42,185 bases of DNA, taken from contig JAKFYH010000041.1 in the NCBI GenBank assembly GCA_021730945.1, positions 1 through 42,185 on the forward strand, written 5' to 3'. Every line of letters begins with the position of its first letter. Positions within the stretch are counted from its first letter, which is position 1. The notes beneath the pieces were generated by a model. The model was not told the DNA's origin. It saw only the letters and a list, made by a program, of their open reading frames with translations, and searched no databases. Positions 24,873 to 34,240 of this stretch are shown one piece after another. This stretch comes from Acidobacteriota bacterium (GTDB lineage Bacteria > Acidobacteriota > Vicinamibacteria > Vicinamibacterales > UBA2999). The translations under genes and the position numbers were made by a program.

Positions 24873-25985
24873 CTACCGGTTCGCGACTTCCATGTAGATC
24901 TCGTGAATCTTGGCGACGCTCTGCTTCCACGAAAAATCGTGGGCGCGCGCCAGGCCCTTGGCGATCAGGTCGTGGCGCACCGCTTCGTCGGTCACGGCAC
25001 TGACAATGCCGCCGGCAATGGCCTCGGCATCGTAGGGGTCCACCAGCAGCGCCGCGCCGCCCGCGACCTCGGGCAGCGACGAGACATTCGAGGTGACCAC
25101 CGGCGTGCCGCACGCCATGGCCTCGAGCGGCGGCAGGCCGAAGCCCTCATAAAGCGACGGGAACACGAATGCGCGCGCGAGCCGGTAGAACGCCGCCAGC
25201 GTCTCCTGCGGCTGGAAGCCGAGGAAGCGCACGTGCTTGTCGAGCTTGTGGCGATGCACGGATTGCCGCAGCACCGGATACTTCGACAACTCGTCGCCGA
25301 TGATGATCAGTTTGAGATCATCGGGGGCGTGGCGCCTGGCGAGGGCGAAGGCTTCCACCAGCCGCTCGACGTTCTTGTGCGGCTTGATGTTGCCGACATA
25401 GAGCACGAACGGATGGTCCAACTGGTAGCGCTGCCGCGTCAGGTCCATCCGAGTCGGGTCGGCGGCGCCGAGGAAGCGCTCGTCGATGGCGTTGTAAATG
25501 ACCTCGACCCGTTCGGGCGGGATGTCGAAGAACCGGAGGATGTCGCGCTTCGACGCTTCCGACACCGTGAGCACGCGGTCGGCCGTGCGGGTCGCACTCC
25601 ACATCGAGGCCTTCGCGTAGGCGAAGGCCAGCCGGCTGGGCAGGTACTGCGGGAACATCAAGTGGATGCAGTCGTGGATGGTCACGACCGAACGGCAGCG
25701 AATGGCCGGCGGCAGCACGTAGTGCGGCTCGTGTACCAGTTGGACGCGCTCCCGCGCCAGCGCCAGCGGGATCCGGAATTGCTCCGCCACTGAATAGGTG
25801 GGAGCCGTCTCCGGCACCATGCGGAAATTGCGCCCCAGGACCTCGCCCGACTCCAGATCATCCGGGCGGCACAGCACCACGTACTCCGTCGCCTGATCGC
25901 GGCGCGACAGCTCGATCAGGATGTTGCGGATGTAGGTGCCGATGCCGAAGTCGCGCAGTTTACGCGCGTCGATCGCGATGCGCAT
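24873..25985 (-). CDS. Glycosyltransferase family 4
   Basis: 370 aa from the ATG at 25985 ([22 protein letters not shown]), 2 nt after the upstream stop. GT-B fold: the N-terminal acceptor domain has HEPHYVLPP and [13 protein letters not shown], and the C-terminal donor domain has [10 protein letters not shown] and [21 protein letters not shown] (E-x7-E). It probably transfers mannose, glucose or a related sugar to a surface glycan. The exact donor is not readable. It is the distal gene of the four-gene minus unit 29013-24873 and ends 1 nt from array D. Confidence 0.9.
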   Translation of the reverse strand: MRIAIDARKLRDFGIGTYIRNILIELSRRDQATEYVVLCRPDDLESGEVLGRNFRMVPETAPTYSVAEQFRIPLALARERVQLVHEPHYVLPPAIRCRSVVTIHDCIHLMFPQYLPSRLAFAYAKASMWSATRTADRVLTVSEASKRDILRFFDIPPERVEVIYNAIDERFLGAADPTRMDLTRQRYQLDHPFVLYVGNIKPHKNVERLVEAFALARRHAPDDLKLIIIGDELSKYPVLRQSVHRHKLDKHVRFLGFQPQETLAAFYRLARAFVFPSLYEGFGLPPLEAMACGTPVVTSNVSSLPEVAGGAALLVDPYDAEAIAGGIVSAVTDEAVRHDLIAKGLARAHDFSWKQSVAKIHEIYMEVANR

Positions 25986-25987
25986 TG

Positions 25988-26818
25988 TCAGTCCGCGATC
26001 GACTTGCCGGTCAGCTTCAGGTAGACGCGAAGCAGTCCGGCCCAGCGCGGCAGGTGCTTCCGGTAATAGGCGATCTGGCTCTTGCGGTAGAGCCGCTCGG
26101 TCGCCGGGTTGCGAGCCGCCGACCTGCCGCGGTGATGCAGCACCTCGGCGCCGGCTACGTACAGCACGGTGCGGCCGCGCTTGCGCATCGCCATGCACAG
26201 GTCGACATCCTCGGTGTACATGAAATACCGCTCGTCGAGCAGGCCGACCGCTTCGAGGTCGGGGCGGCGAATCACCATGCAGGCGCCGCTGACCCACGCC
26301 ACTTCCCGCGCCTGCCGGCTCAACTTGTCGATCTTGCGGACAATGCGGCGGACCTTGCGGTGGTAGAGCGTCGTCAGCACCTTGCGCTTGAGTTCATTCC
26401 AGGGGCCGATCGGTTCGCCCCAGGACAGTTCCGGAAAGCCGCGTTCGCTCAGCATCCGGGCGCCGGCGATGGCGGCATCCGGGTGGGCCGCCAAGCCGCG
26501 CACCAGCGTTTGGATGGCCCCGGGCGGGGCCACCGTGTCGGGATTGATCAACAGCACGTAGTCACCACGGGTGGCGCGGATGCCCAGGTTGTTGGCCGAC
26601 GAGAAGCCGACATTGGCCGGAGACGCAATCAACTGCACGCTGGGCCACTGTTGCCGCACCAGGTCCGCGGTGCCGTCGGTCGAAGCGTTGTCGACCACGG
26701 TGATGGTGGTCGGAAAGGGGGCGGTGTGGCCGACCAGCGAGTCGAGACAGGGGCCAATTTCCGTGGCGGAGTTGTAGGTGACGACGATGATCGCCAGTGA
26801 GAACAGGTTATCGGCCAA
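25988..26818 (-). CDS. Glycosyltransferase family 2, rhamnosyltransferase-like
   Basis: 276 aa from a TTG overlapping the upstream stop by 11 nt. The GT-A fold is visible in AIIVVTYNSATEIGPCLDSL, VVDNASTDGT, the DxD-like LINPDTVAPP and VSGACMVIRRPDLEAVG...DERYFMYTEDVDLCMAMRKRG. The last segments are typical of WbbL/WfgD-like rhamnosyl- or related transferases. The C-terminus is basic with amphipathic helices and may touch the membrane. Part of the glycan-assembly operon. Confidence 0.9.
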   Translation of the reverse strand: MADNLFSLAIIVVTYNSATEIGPCLDSLVGHTAPFPTTITVVDNASTDGTADLVRQQWPSVQLIASPANVGFSSANNLGIRATRGDYVLLINPDTVAPPGAIQTLVRGLAAHPDAAIAGARMLSERGFPELSWGEPIGPWNELKRKVLTTLYHRKVRRIVRKIDKLSRQAREVAWVSGACMVIRRPDLEAVGLLDERYFMYTEDVDLCMAMRKRGRTVLYVAGAEVLHHRGRSAARNPATERLYRKSQIAYYRKHLPRWAGLLRVYLKLTGKSIAD

Positions 26819-27905
26819 CAGCAGCTCCCTCGATTGCAGCCAGGGTGCGCGCCGCCGTGCCCTGCCAGTGGTATTGCGCCAGCACGCCTGGCGCCTGAGC
26901 CAGCAGATCGCGCCGAAAGTCCGCGTCGGTGAGGGCGCGGATCACGGTGGAAGCGATGGCCTCACGACTCGCCGTGGGCGGCACATAGGCGGCCGCGCCG
27001 CCGGCCGTCTCGCGCGCGACCGGAGTGTCGAGCAGCACCGGCGGCACGCCGGCCGCCAGCGCTTCCAGCGGCGTGAAGCCAAAGCCCTCGTATTCAGACA
27101 GGAACGCAAAGACCGACGCGGTGGCGTACAGGCGGGCCAGCGTCGGGTCGTCGACGTAATCGCGCAGGTGAATGCGATCGGGATAACGCGATTGTTGGCG
27201 CAGCGCCTCCAGATCGATCCGGGGCCGGCGCGTGCGGTTCTCGCCGACGACCTGCAGTTGTGCCAAGGGCACCTGGTCGGCCACCGTGTCGAAGGCCGCC
27301 ATCAGTTGATCCACCCGTCGTCGCTCAAACACCGAGCCAACGTATAACACGATTGGTTCCCGGGGAACGGCCGCGTCACCTGGTGGCGCAGGCGGGGCCG
27401 TGCGCATCCCGAGCGGAATCACCGACACGTGCGCCGCCGGCAGCCCGATGTGCCTGGCGATCTCGCCCTGGGAGAAGGCCGTGTCGGTCAGCACCCGCCG
27501 GGCGCGCCGGGCCGACCACGCGGTCAGGCCGCGCCGGCGCATCCCCTCGCGCGCCGAGAACCATTCCGGGTGGGCGAAGAACGACACATCGTGAATCGTC
27601 AGCACGACCGGAGCCGGCGAAGTCAACGGCGCGGAGTAGGCCGGCGCAAAGACGACGTCGGGCCGATCGGAGACGAGCGCGCGGCCGAAGGTCCACTGCT
27701 CCCACCACGTTCCCCCGGTTCCGGGAAGCACCCGCACTCGGGACTGCCAGGCCGCGGGCACCTGCGGTTGGGCGTGCGCATAAAGGGTCCACTGGTGGCG
27801 ACCGGCGCCGGCATCTGCCGCCCATTCGGTGAGCAACTCGTGCAGATAGCGCCCAACCCCGGTCGGGCGCCCACAAAGTTCGCGCGCGTCAATGGCGATG
27901 CGCAT
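26808..27905 (-). CDS. Glycosyltransferase family 4
   Basis: 365 aa from the ATG at 27905 (RIAIDARELCGRPTGVGRYLHEL), overlapping the upstream gene by 17 nt. GT-B with VVLTIHDVSFFAHPEWF in the acceptor domain and VLYVGSVFERRRVDQLM plus SEYEGFGFTPLEALAAGVPPVL (E-x7-E) in the donor domain. It resembles the neighbouring GT4 proteins at 24873 and 27889, suggesting family expansion within the locus. Specificity unknown. Confidence 0.9.
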   Translation of the reverse strand: MRIAIDARELCGRPTGVGRYLHELLTEWAADAGAGRHQWTLYAHAQPQVPAAWQSRVRVLPGTGGTWWEQWTFGRALVSDRPDVVFAPAYSAPLTSPAPVVLTIHDVSFFAHPEWFSAREGMRRRGLTAWSARRARRVLTDTAFSQGEIARHIGLPAAHVSVIPLGMRTAPPAPPGDAAVPREPIVLYVGSVFERRRVDQLMAAFDTVADQVPLAQLQVVGENRTRRPRIDLEALRQQSRYPDRIHLRDYVDDPTLARLYATASVFAFLSEYEGFGFTPLEALAAGVPPVLLDTPVARETAGGAAAYVPPTASREAIASTVIRALTDADFRRDLLAQAPGVLAQYHWQGTAARTLAAIEGAAVGR

Positions 27906-29013
27906 GAACCTCCAGGGCCGAGGCGTACGCATGACGCGCTGCCGCCGCGCACGCCGCCCAGCTGAACTGCGAGGACTGCAGCAACCCGCTCTGCGCGGCC
28001 GACTCCGCTGCGTGATCGTCGAGCAGGGCCCGCATCCTGGCGGCCAGGGCCTCCACATCATCGGGATCGACAGGCTGGGCCGCGCCGCCGGCGACCTCCG
28101 GCAGCGACCCGCGTGACGACACCACCACGGGTACACCGCAGGCCATGGCTTCGAGCACCGGCAGGCCGAAGCCCTCGTCGTAGGACGGCAGCACCAGCAT
28201 GCGGGCATTGGCAAAGAGCTCGATGCGCCTCGCGGTGTCGACGTAGCCGGTGATCTCGACATGGCCGGCGAGTGGCGCCTCGGTCGCGCGGGCTTCCCAC
28301 TGGGCCGATGCCGGTGTGGCCTGGCCGGCCAGAACGAGTCGCGGCGCGTCTGCGACCTGGGCCCGCAGCTGGGCGTAGGCCTCAAGCAGCGTCCCGACGT
28401 TCTTGCGCTGGTTCAGTGTGCCGACGAACAGAATGGTGGCGCCGCGACGAGCGGCCTGCCGCGCGGCGACCGCGGCGGCCCAGTCAGGGCAGCCCGGGGG
28501 GCACACATGTACCCGCGACGGCGTCACGCCGAGTTCGCGGGTGACCTCGGCCGCCGCGTAGCGCGACGACACCACCACGGCGTCGGCGCGGCAGGCATGC
28601 GCGCGCGCCAGCCCCGGATAGTCCCGCTGAATCTCAGCCGCCATCTGGCCGGGGTGGCGGAGGAAATCCAGGTCGTGGACGGTCACCACGCGAGCGGCGG
28701 AGGAGCTCGGAATGAGCAAAGGGCTTTGGCTGTGAACGACGTCGTGCTCGCCGGCAAGCCACTCGACGGGCGGCCATTCCAGGCGATTCCAGCTCCAGAC
28801 CAGGGCCCGCACCGGGACTTTCACGTCGACAATCCGGGCTGACGGCATCTCTCTGGCCAGCAATCGCGACGGCCGGTCCTTCCAGGAATTGGTGAAAAGG
28901 GCGACCTCGTCGCTCGAATCGGTTGCGCACAGGGCCTTGGCCAGCCCGTGAACAAACTCGCCGACGCCCGTCCGCTGGCGCAGCGCCGGACGATAATCGA
29001 CCAGGATCCGCAC
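27889..29013 (-). CDS. Glycosyltransferase family 4, first gene of the minus glycan operon
   Basis: 374 aa from a GTG at 29013 (RILVDYRPALRQRTGVGEFVHGLA), aligned with the start of its paralogues. The open frame continues to 29190 but that part is the ugd promoter region. Donor-domain motif PSYDEGFGLPVLEAMACGVPVVV. No Shine-Dalgarno is visible before the GTG. A 10+10 bp inverted repeat (29024-29054) lies just upstream and probably regulates it together with divergent ugd. Confidence 0.88.
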   Translation of the reverse strand: MRILVDYRPALRQRTGVGEFVHGLAKALCATDSSDEVALFTNSWKDRPSRLLAREMPSARIVDVKVPVRALVWSWNRLEWPPVEWLAGEHDVVHSQSPLLIPSSSAARVVTVHDLDFLRHPGQMAAEIQRDYPGLARAHACRADAVVVSSRYAAAEVTRELGVTPSRVHVCPPGCPDWAAAVAARQAARRGATILFVGTLNQRKNVGTLLEAYAQLRAQVADAPRLVLAGQATPASAQWEARATEAPLAGHVEITGYVDTARRIELFANARMLVLPSYDEGFGLPVLEAMACGVPVVVSSRGSLPEVAGGAAQPVDPDDVEALAARMRALLDDHAAESAAQSGLLQSSQFSWAACAAAARHAYASALEVHAHRH

Positions 29014-29023
29014 GGCCAAGAGA

Positions 29024-29054
29024 GTACCACAAGACCGGCAAGTCCTTGTGGTAC
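29024..29054. promoter_or_regulatory. Perfect inverted repeat between divergent glycan operons (operator candidate)
   Basis: GTACCACAAG (29024-29033) and CTTGTGGTAC (29045-29054), 11-nt spacer, half-site centres 21 bp apart, that is two helical turns. It starts 10 nt before the glycosyltransferase GTG and ends 6 nt before the ugd -35 element, so one bound dimer could control both directions. It could instead form an RNA hairpin in a read-through transcript. Confidence 0.55.
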
Positions 29055-29060
29055 AGTATG

Positions 29061-29089
29061 TTGACAGCATTATCCTCGGGTGATACGCT
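29061..29089 (+). promoter_or_regulatory. Promoter for the ugd operon
   Basis: Perfect TTGACA (29061-29066), 17-bp spacer, TACGCT (29084-29089) preceded by the extended -10 TGA. Predicted start near 29096, 13 nt before the ATG at 29109. Confidence 0.6.
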
Positions 29090-29108
29090 TCCATGTTTTG
29101 GGGGTGGG

Positions 29109-30407
29109 ATGAAGATCGCGGTTGTCGGGACTGGGTATGTAGGCTTGGTGCTTGGCGCATGCATGGCTGAGTCGGGCAACGACGTGACATGCGTCGACAA
29201 GGACGCGGCGAAAGTCCGCATGCTGCGCCGCGGCAAGGTACCCATCTACGAACCGGGCCTCGAGGAGATGGTCAAGCGCAACAAGACCGAGGGGCGGTTG
29301 GTCTTTACCACCGAGCTGCCCCGGGCGGTCCGCGCGGCCGAGGTGGTGTTCATTGCGGTCGGGACGCCGCAGGGCGAGGATGGCTCGGCCGACTTGCGAC
29401 ACGTCATGGCAGTGGCGAGCGAGATCGCCCGCGCGATGAATGGCTACAAGGTGATCGTCAACAAGAGCACGGTCCCGGTCGGGACTGCCGAGAAGGTGCG
29501 CGAGGTGGTGCGCCGCGAGACGACCCACCCGTTCAGCGTGGTCAGCAATCCCGAGTTCCTCAAGCAGGGCGCGGCGGTGGACGACTTCATGAAGCCCGAT
29601 CGGGTGGTGATTGGCGCCGAGGATCCGCGCGCGGCCGAGTTAATGGTCAAGCTCCACAAGCCGTTCACGCGCACCGGCGCGCCGATCATGGTGATGGACT
29701 GTGCCAGTGCCGAGTTGTCCAAGTACGCCTCGAACGCGTTTCTGGCCACCAAGATTTCGTTCATGAACGAGATTGCCAATGTCTGCGACCTGTTTGGCGC
29801 CGATGTTGACCGCGTGCGCCAGGCCGTCGGGTCGGATCGCCGCATCGGCACCTCGTTCCTGTTCCCGGGCGTGGGCTACGGCGGCAGCTGCTTTCCCAAG
29901 GACGTCAAGGCCGTGACCAAGTTCTCGGCCGACAAGAAGTACGACTTCAAGATCCTGAAAGCCGTCGACGCCGTCAACGAGAGCCAGAAGCGCGTGCTGG
30001 TCAAGAAGATCGAGGCCCACTTCGGCGCCAATCTCAAGGGCAAGACCATCGCGGTGTGGGGCCTGGCCTTCAAGCCCAAGACCGACGACATGCGCGAGGC
30101 GCCGTCGGTGCCGATTATCGAGGCCCTGCTCGCCAAGGGCGCGAAGATCCAGGCCTACGATCCCGAAGCCATGCAGGTGGCCAAGGGAATCTTTGGCACC
30201 CGCATCACCTACGCCAAGCGCAACTACGATGCCCTCAAGGGGGCCGACGCGCTGGCCGTCATCACCGAATGGCAGGAGTTTCGCGAGCCGGACTTTTCGC
30301 GCATGAAGAAGCTGATGCGGACGCCGATTCTGTTCGATGGCCGTAATATCTACCAGCCGGACCAGATGAAGGCGCAGGGCTTTACCTACTTCTCGATCGG
30401 ACGGTAG
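29109..30407 (+). CDS. ugd: UDP-glucose 6-dehydrogenase
   Basis: 432 aa. ATG preceded by GGGGGTGGG. It has an N-terminal Rossmann GTGYVGLVLGACMAE for NAD, STVPVGT, the central dimer domain with NEIANVCDLFGAD, and the active-site Cys261 in GYGGSCFPKD. The C-terminal domain has KPKTDDMREAPS. It oxidises UDP-glucose to UDP-glucuronate with two NAD+. It leads a galE-msbA run and would supply the UDP-xylose synthase encoded at 21007-21948. Confidence 0.96.
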   Translation: MKIAVVGTGYVGLVLGACMAESGNDVTCVDKDAAKVRMLRRGKVPIYEPGLEEMVKRNKTEGRLVFTTELPRAVRAAEVVFIAVGTPQGEDGSADLRHVMAVASEIARAMNGYKVIVNKSTVPVGTAEKVREVVRRETTHPFSVVSNPEFLKQGAAVDDFMKPDRVVIGAEDPRAAELMVKLHKPFTRTGAPIMVMDCASAELSKYASNAFLATKISFMNEIANVCDLFGADVDRVRQAVGSDRRIGTSFLFPGVGYGGSCFPKDVKAVTKFSADKKYDFKILKAVDAVNESQKRVLVKKIEAHFGANLKGKTIAVWGLAFKPKTDDMREAPSVPIIEALLAKGAKIQAYDPEAMQVAKGIFGTRITYAKRNYDALKGADALAVITEWQEFREPDFSRMKKLMRTPILFDGRNIYQPDQMKAQGFTYFSIGR

Positions 30408-30409
30408 CC

Positions 30410-31411
30410 ATGTCTCGCGTGGTCGTGACCGGGGGCGCGGGTTACATCGGCAGCCACGCGGTGCGCGCGCTGGTGGATGCCGGCCACGCCGTGGCGGTGC
30501 TCGACGATCTGTCCGCCGGCCATGCGGCGGCGGTGCCGGCCGGTGTGCCGCTGGTGCAAGCGGCGATTCACGACATTGAGACGGTCCGGCGCGTCCTGGC
30601 CGATCACCGCGCCGACGCGGTGATGCATTTTGCCGCCTGGCTCGCGGTGGGCGAGTCGGTGCAGCGGCCGATCGACTACTACCAGAACAACGTGGTGGGG
30701 ACGCTGGGCGTGCTCGAGGCCATGCGGGCCGAGGGCGTGCGGCGCCTGGTGTTCTCGTCGACCTGCGCGGTCTACGGCGAGCCGGCGCAGGTGCCGATCA
30801 CCGAAGCGCTGGCCACGCGGCCGATCAATGCCTACGGCGAAACCAAGCTCGCGATCGAGTGCGCGCTCCCGCATCTCGAACGGGCCCACGGGTTGAAGTG
30901 GATGGCGCTGCGCTACTTCAACGCCGCCGGCGCCCACCCCGATGGCTCGATCGGCGAAGACCACGCCGATGAGATTCACCTCATCCCGCTGGCGATTCGC
31001 GCCGCGACCGGCGGGCCGCCCTTGAAGGTGTTTGGCGAAGATTACCCGACGCCGGACGGCACCTGCCAACGCGACTACATTCATGTCTGCGATCTTGCCG
31101 GGGCGCATTTGTGCGCCCTGTCGGCGCTCGAGTCCGGCGCCGCCTCGTCGGCCTACAACATCGGCACCGGCACGCCCCACTCGGTGCGGGCGGTGATCGA
31201 CACGGTCAGCCGGGTAGTCGGCCGCCCGGTGGCCTGGCAGGCCGCGCCGCGGCGGGCCGGCGACCCCGCCCGGTTGTTCGCCGCGAGCGACCGCGCCCAG
31301 CGCGAGTTGGGGTGGCGGCCACAGTACGCGCAGCTCGAGGTCATCGTGCGCCACGCCTGGCAGTGGCATGCGACCCATCCGGGCGGCTACCGGGGGTCAG
31401 AACTCCGCTGA
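30410..31411 (+). CDS. galE: UDP-glucose 4-epimerase
   Basis: 333 aa, starting 2 nt after the ugd stop. SDR fold with GGAGYIGSHAVRAL for NAD, SSTCAVYG with the catalytic Ser/Thr, and Tyr142-x3-Lys146 (NAYGETK). YFNAAGAHPDGSIGEDH and QRDYIHVCDLA are GalE hallmarks. It interconverts UDP-glucose and UDP-galactose for glycan synthesis. Its stop shares an A with the start of the ABC gene (TGATG). Confidence 0.94.
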   Translation: MSRVVVTGGAGYIGSHAVRALVDAGHAVAVLDDLSAGHAAAVPAGVPLVQAAIHDIETVRRVLADHRADAVMHFAAWLAVGESVQRPIDYYQNNVVGTLGVLEAMRAEGVRRLVFSSTCAVYGEPAQVPITEALATRPINAYGETKLAIECALPHLERAHGLKWMALRYFNAAGAHPDGSIGEDHADEIHLIPLAIRAATGGPPLKVFGEDYPTPDGTCQRDYIHVCDLAGAHLCALSALESGAASSAYNIGTGTPHSVRAVIDTVSRVVGRPVAWQAAPRRAGDPARLFAASDRAQRELGWRPQYAQLEVIVRHAWQWHATHPGGYRGSELR

Positions 31412-33228
31412 TGAATCCCTTTCTCCGCCTCCTGCGCTACGCGACGCCGCACAAGGCCGTGATTGCCGGCGCCGCCGTCGCCATGGTCGTCTACGGCGCC
31501 GCCTCGGCGGCGTTGGCGTACCTGATCAAGCCGATCATCGACGACGTCCTGACGACGACGGCCGGCGGCAACCTTGGCTATGTCACCACCGCGATCCTGA
31601 TTGTCTATTTGCTGAAAGGCCTCGGCGCGTATTTCTCCAGCTACCTGATGGAGGGCCTGGGCCACCGCGTCGTGATGGTGGTGCGCAACCAGTTGTTCCG
31701 CCACATGCTGGATCAATCGGCGGCGTTCTTCGCCCGCCGCACCGCGGGCCAGTTGCTGTCGCGCATCAACAACGATGTCGGCATGGTGCAGCGCGCGGTG
31801 TCGGAAACCATCGGCGACCTGGCGCGCGAATCGCTGACCTTGGTCGGCTGCGCCGGCCTGCTGTTCTACTACGACGCCAAGCTGGCGCTGGTGTGCATGA
31901 CCGCGGCGCCGCTGGTGGTCTACCCGATCGTCCGCCTGGGCAAGCGGGTGCGGACGGTGTCGCGCTGGAGCCAGGAGGCGCAAGAACACATGTCCCACGT
32001 GGCCGGCGAAGCCTTCACCGGCCACCGCATCGTCAAGGCGTTTGGCGCCGAAGGCCGCGAGGCGGCGAAGTTCGAGCGGGCATCGTCCAAGTTGTTCCGC
32101 ACCAACCTGAAGGTGACCCGCGTCCTGGCGACCCTGCCGCCCTTGATGGAGTTTCTCGGCGGTCTGGCCATCTCCGGAGCGCTGTGGTACGGCAGCCGCG
32201 AAATTGCCGACGGCCGCCTCACCGCCGGTGAGTTCACGTCGTTTCTGGCCGCCTTGCTGCTGATGTACGGGCCGATCAAGAAGCTGTCGCGGGTCAATGC
32301 CAACCTGCAGCAGGCGATGGCCGCGTCGGAGCGCATCTTCGAGTTGCTCGATACCCACACCGAAGTGCAGGAGCGCGCCGGCGCCGTGGTGCTGCCACCC
32401 TTCACCGGCGCGATCGATTTTACCGACGTCAGCTTTGGCTACGAGGATGGTCATGGCCGCAACACCCTGCGCGGCGTGTCGTTCTCGATCCGTGCCGGAC
32501 AAATGGTGGCGATTGTCGGACGCAGTGGCGCCGGCAAGACGACGCTGGTCAATCTGTTGCCCCGGTTTTACGACGTGACCCGCGGCGCCATTACCATCGA
32601 CGGCCGCGATATCCGCGACGTGACGCTGGCCTCGTTGCGGGCGCAGATCGGCATGGTCACGCAGGAGACGGTGCTGTTTGACGACACCATCGCGGCCAAC
32701 ATCAGTTACGGCACCCCGGGGGCGGCGATGCCGGCGATCGAGGCGGCGGCCCGCGCCGCCAACGCCCACGACTTCATCGTCTCGCAGCCCCAGGGCTACG
32801 AGACCACGATTGGCGAGCGTGGCCAGCGCCTGTCGGGCGGCCAGCGCCAGCGCCTGGCGATCGCGCGGGCCCTGCTCAAGAACTCGCCGCTGTTGATTCT
32901 CGACGAGGCCACCTCGGCACTCGATTCCGAATCGGAGCGGCTGGTTCAGCAGGCGCTGGCGACGCTGATGATGAACCGCACTTCGTTTGTCATCGCCCAC
33001 CGGCTGTCCACCGTGCAGAAGGCCGATGCGATCATCGTGCTCGAGCGCGGCCGCGTGGTCGAGATCGGCAAGCATGACGAGCTGGTCGATCGGCCCGGCG
33101 GCGTCTACGCCCGGCTGCACCAGATGCAGCTGCTCGAGACTCGGCCCGACGCCAAGGACACCGTGGCCGAGGGGCCGTCGCCGATCGCGAAGAGCGGCCG
33201 CCGGCCGAAAGCCGAGAGCACCCTATGA
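31411..33228 (+). CDS. msbA: ABC exporter, MsbA-like lipid flippase
   Basis: 605 aa, the usual half-transporter length. Six membrane helices (residues 1-310), then the nucleotide-binding domain with Walker A GRSGAGKT (370-377), Q-loop VTQET, signature LSGGQRQR, Walker B LLILDEATSALD and the H-loop His in VIAHRLST. MsbA-type exporters flip lipid A core or lipid-linked glycans across the inner membrane. Next to ugd-galE and the glycosyltransferases, a lipid-linked oligosaccharide is an equally likely cargo. Overlaps yicC by ATGA. Confidence 0.92.
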   Translation: MNPFLRLLRYATPHKAVIAGAAVAMVVYGAASAALAYLIKPIIDDVLTTTAGGNLGYVTTAILIVYLLKGLGAYFSSYLMEGLGHRVVMVVRNQLFRHMLDQSAAFFARRTAGQLLSRINNDVGMVQRAVSETIGDLARESLTLVGCAGLLFYYDAKLALVCMTAAPLVVYPIVRLGKRVRTVSRWSQEAQEHMSHVAGEAFTGHRIVKAFGAEGREAAKFERASSKLFRTNLKVTRVLATLPPLMEFLGGLAISGALWYGSREIADGRLTAGEFTSFLAALLLMYGPIKKLSRVNANLQQAMAASERIFELLDTHTEVQERAGAVVLPPFTGAIDFTDVSFGYEDGHGRNTLRGVSFSIRAGQMVAIVGRSGAGKTTLVNLLPRFYDVTRGAITIDGRDIRDVTLASLRAQIGMVTQETVLFDDTIAANISYGTPGAAMPAIEAAARAANAHDFIVSQPQGYETTIGERGQRLSGGQRQRLAIARALLKNSPLLILDEATSALDSESERLVQQALATLMMNRTSFVIAHRLSTVQKADAIIVLERGRVVEIGKHDELVDRPGGVYARLHQMQLLETRPDAKDTVAEGPSPIAKSGRRPKAESTL

Positions 33229-34115
33229 TCAAGAGCATGACCGGTTTTGCCTCACTGACGCGCGACGATGAGCGCGGCACGATCGGCGTGACGATTCGCG
33301 CGGTCAACCACCGTTTTCTCGACTTGCAGTTGCGGCTGCCGGCGCCGCTGGCCTCGCTCGAGCCGCCGCTGCGCGCGCTGGTGCAGAAGCGGCTGGGCCG
33401 CGGCCGGGTGGAGATTGGCGTGTCGCTGCAGACCCGCCACGTCGCGGCGCCGCGCATCGAGCTCAACGCCGCGTTCGCGCAGGCGCTCTCGGCGGCGATG
33501 GAGCAGGCCCGCGTGCAGGGCCTGATCAGTGGCGGCCTGACGCCGGGCGACCTGTTGCGCCTGCCCCAGGCGCTGACCATTCACGAACAGATGCCCGAGT
33601 CGGGGGCACTCGCCGAAGCGCTCGGCGGCCCCGTGGAGTCGGCGGTCGACGCCGCGATCGTCCAGTTGGAGACCATGCGGGTACGAGAAGGCGAGCACCT
33701 GCGGGTTGATCTCGACGCCCGGAAGGCGCTGCTGGCCAGCTTGATCTTGCGGATCGCCGGCGCCGCCGACACCGGCCGCGCCCAACTCGAAGCCCGCCTG
33801 CTCGAACGAGCCCGAGAACTGGCTGGGGCTCTGCCGATCGATCAGGCGGCGTTGTCGCAGGAAGTAGTGCGCGTGGCGCAGCGCTCGGACATCAGCGAGG
33901 AAGTCACCCGCTTTCACGGCCACCTGGCGCACTGGGATGCACTGTCCGACAGCGCGGAGCCGTGCGGGCGAAAGCTCGACTTCCTGCTGCAGGAGATGAA
34001 TCGCGAGGTCAACACGATCGGCTCGAAGGCCGATGGCCTGCAGGTGTCAGAAGTGGTGATCCAGGCCAAGGCTGAGATGGAGAAGATGCGCGAGCAGGTG
34101 CAGAATGTTGAGTGA
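33225..34115 (+). CDS. yicC: YicC-family endoribonuclease
   Basis: 296 aa. Start MIKSMTGFAS and the conserved AVNHRFLDLQLRLP of the YicC N-terminal domain. The C-terminal DUF1732 is marked by GRKLDFLLQEMNREVNTIGSKA and ends VVIQAKAEMEKMREQVQNVE. YicC proteins cut structured RNA and in E. coli promote decay of a small RNA. The usual partner gmk follows, here separated by a 109-nt stretch holding three copies of a 38-bp repeat. Confidence 0.94.
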   Translation: MIKSMTGFASLTRDDERGTIGVTIRAVNHRFLDLQLRLPAPLASLEPPLRALVQKRLGRGRVEIGVSLQTRHVAAPRIELNAAFAQALSAAMEQARVQGLISGGLTPGDLLRLPQALTIHEQMPESGALAEALGGPVESAVDAAIVQLETMRVREGEHLRVDLDARKALLASLILRIAGAADTGRAQLEARLLERARELAGALPIDQAALSQEVVRVAQRSDISEEVTRFHGHLAHWDALSDSAEPCGRKLDFLLQEMNREVNTIGSKADGLQVSEVVIQAKAEMEKMREQVQNVE

Positions 34116-34142
34116 CGGCCCGACACCGATGGTGTGCCGGGG

Positions 34143-34240
34143 CCGCAGATGACACAGATGACGCAGAGGGGCGGCCGGGGCCGCAGATGACACAGATGAC
34201 GCAGAGGGGCGGCCGGGGCCGCAGATGACACAGATGACTC
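34143..34240. repeat. 38-bp tandem repeat, core CCGCAGATGACACAGATGAC
   Basis: Units begin at 34143, 34181 and 34219. The first two are complete and identical over 38 bp, and the third diverges after ATGAC into the gmk coding sequence. The core is the reverse complement of the 2197-2331 repeat, so this is a dispersed family in both orientations. Its ATG triplets supply the first in-frame start codons of gmk (34225 and 34234). Confidence 0.9.

Noticed and set aside
28923-29108. N-terminal extension of Ugd (62 residues)
   Set aside because: It translates the divergent promoter region, while the ATG at 29109 has a ribosome-binding site and matches the family start.
31387-33120. 577-codon open frame antisense to the ABC exporter gene
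   Set aside because: High-GC shadow frame. The plus strand encodes a complete exporter with all motifs, and the antisense peptide is His/Arg/Gly-rich with no domain.
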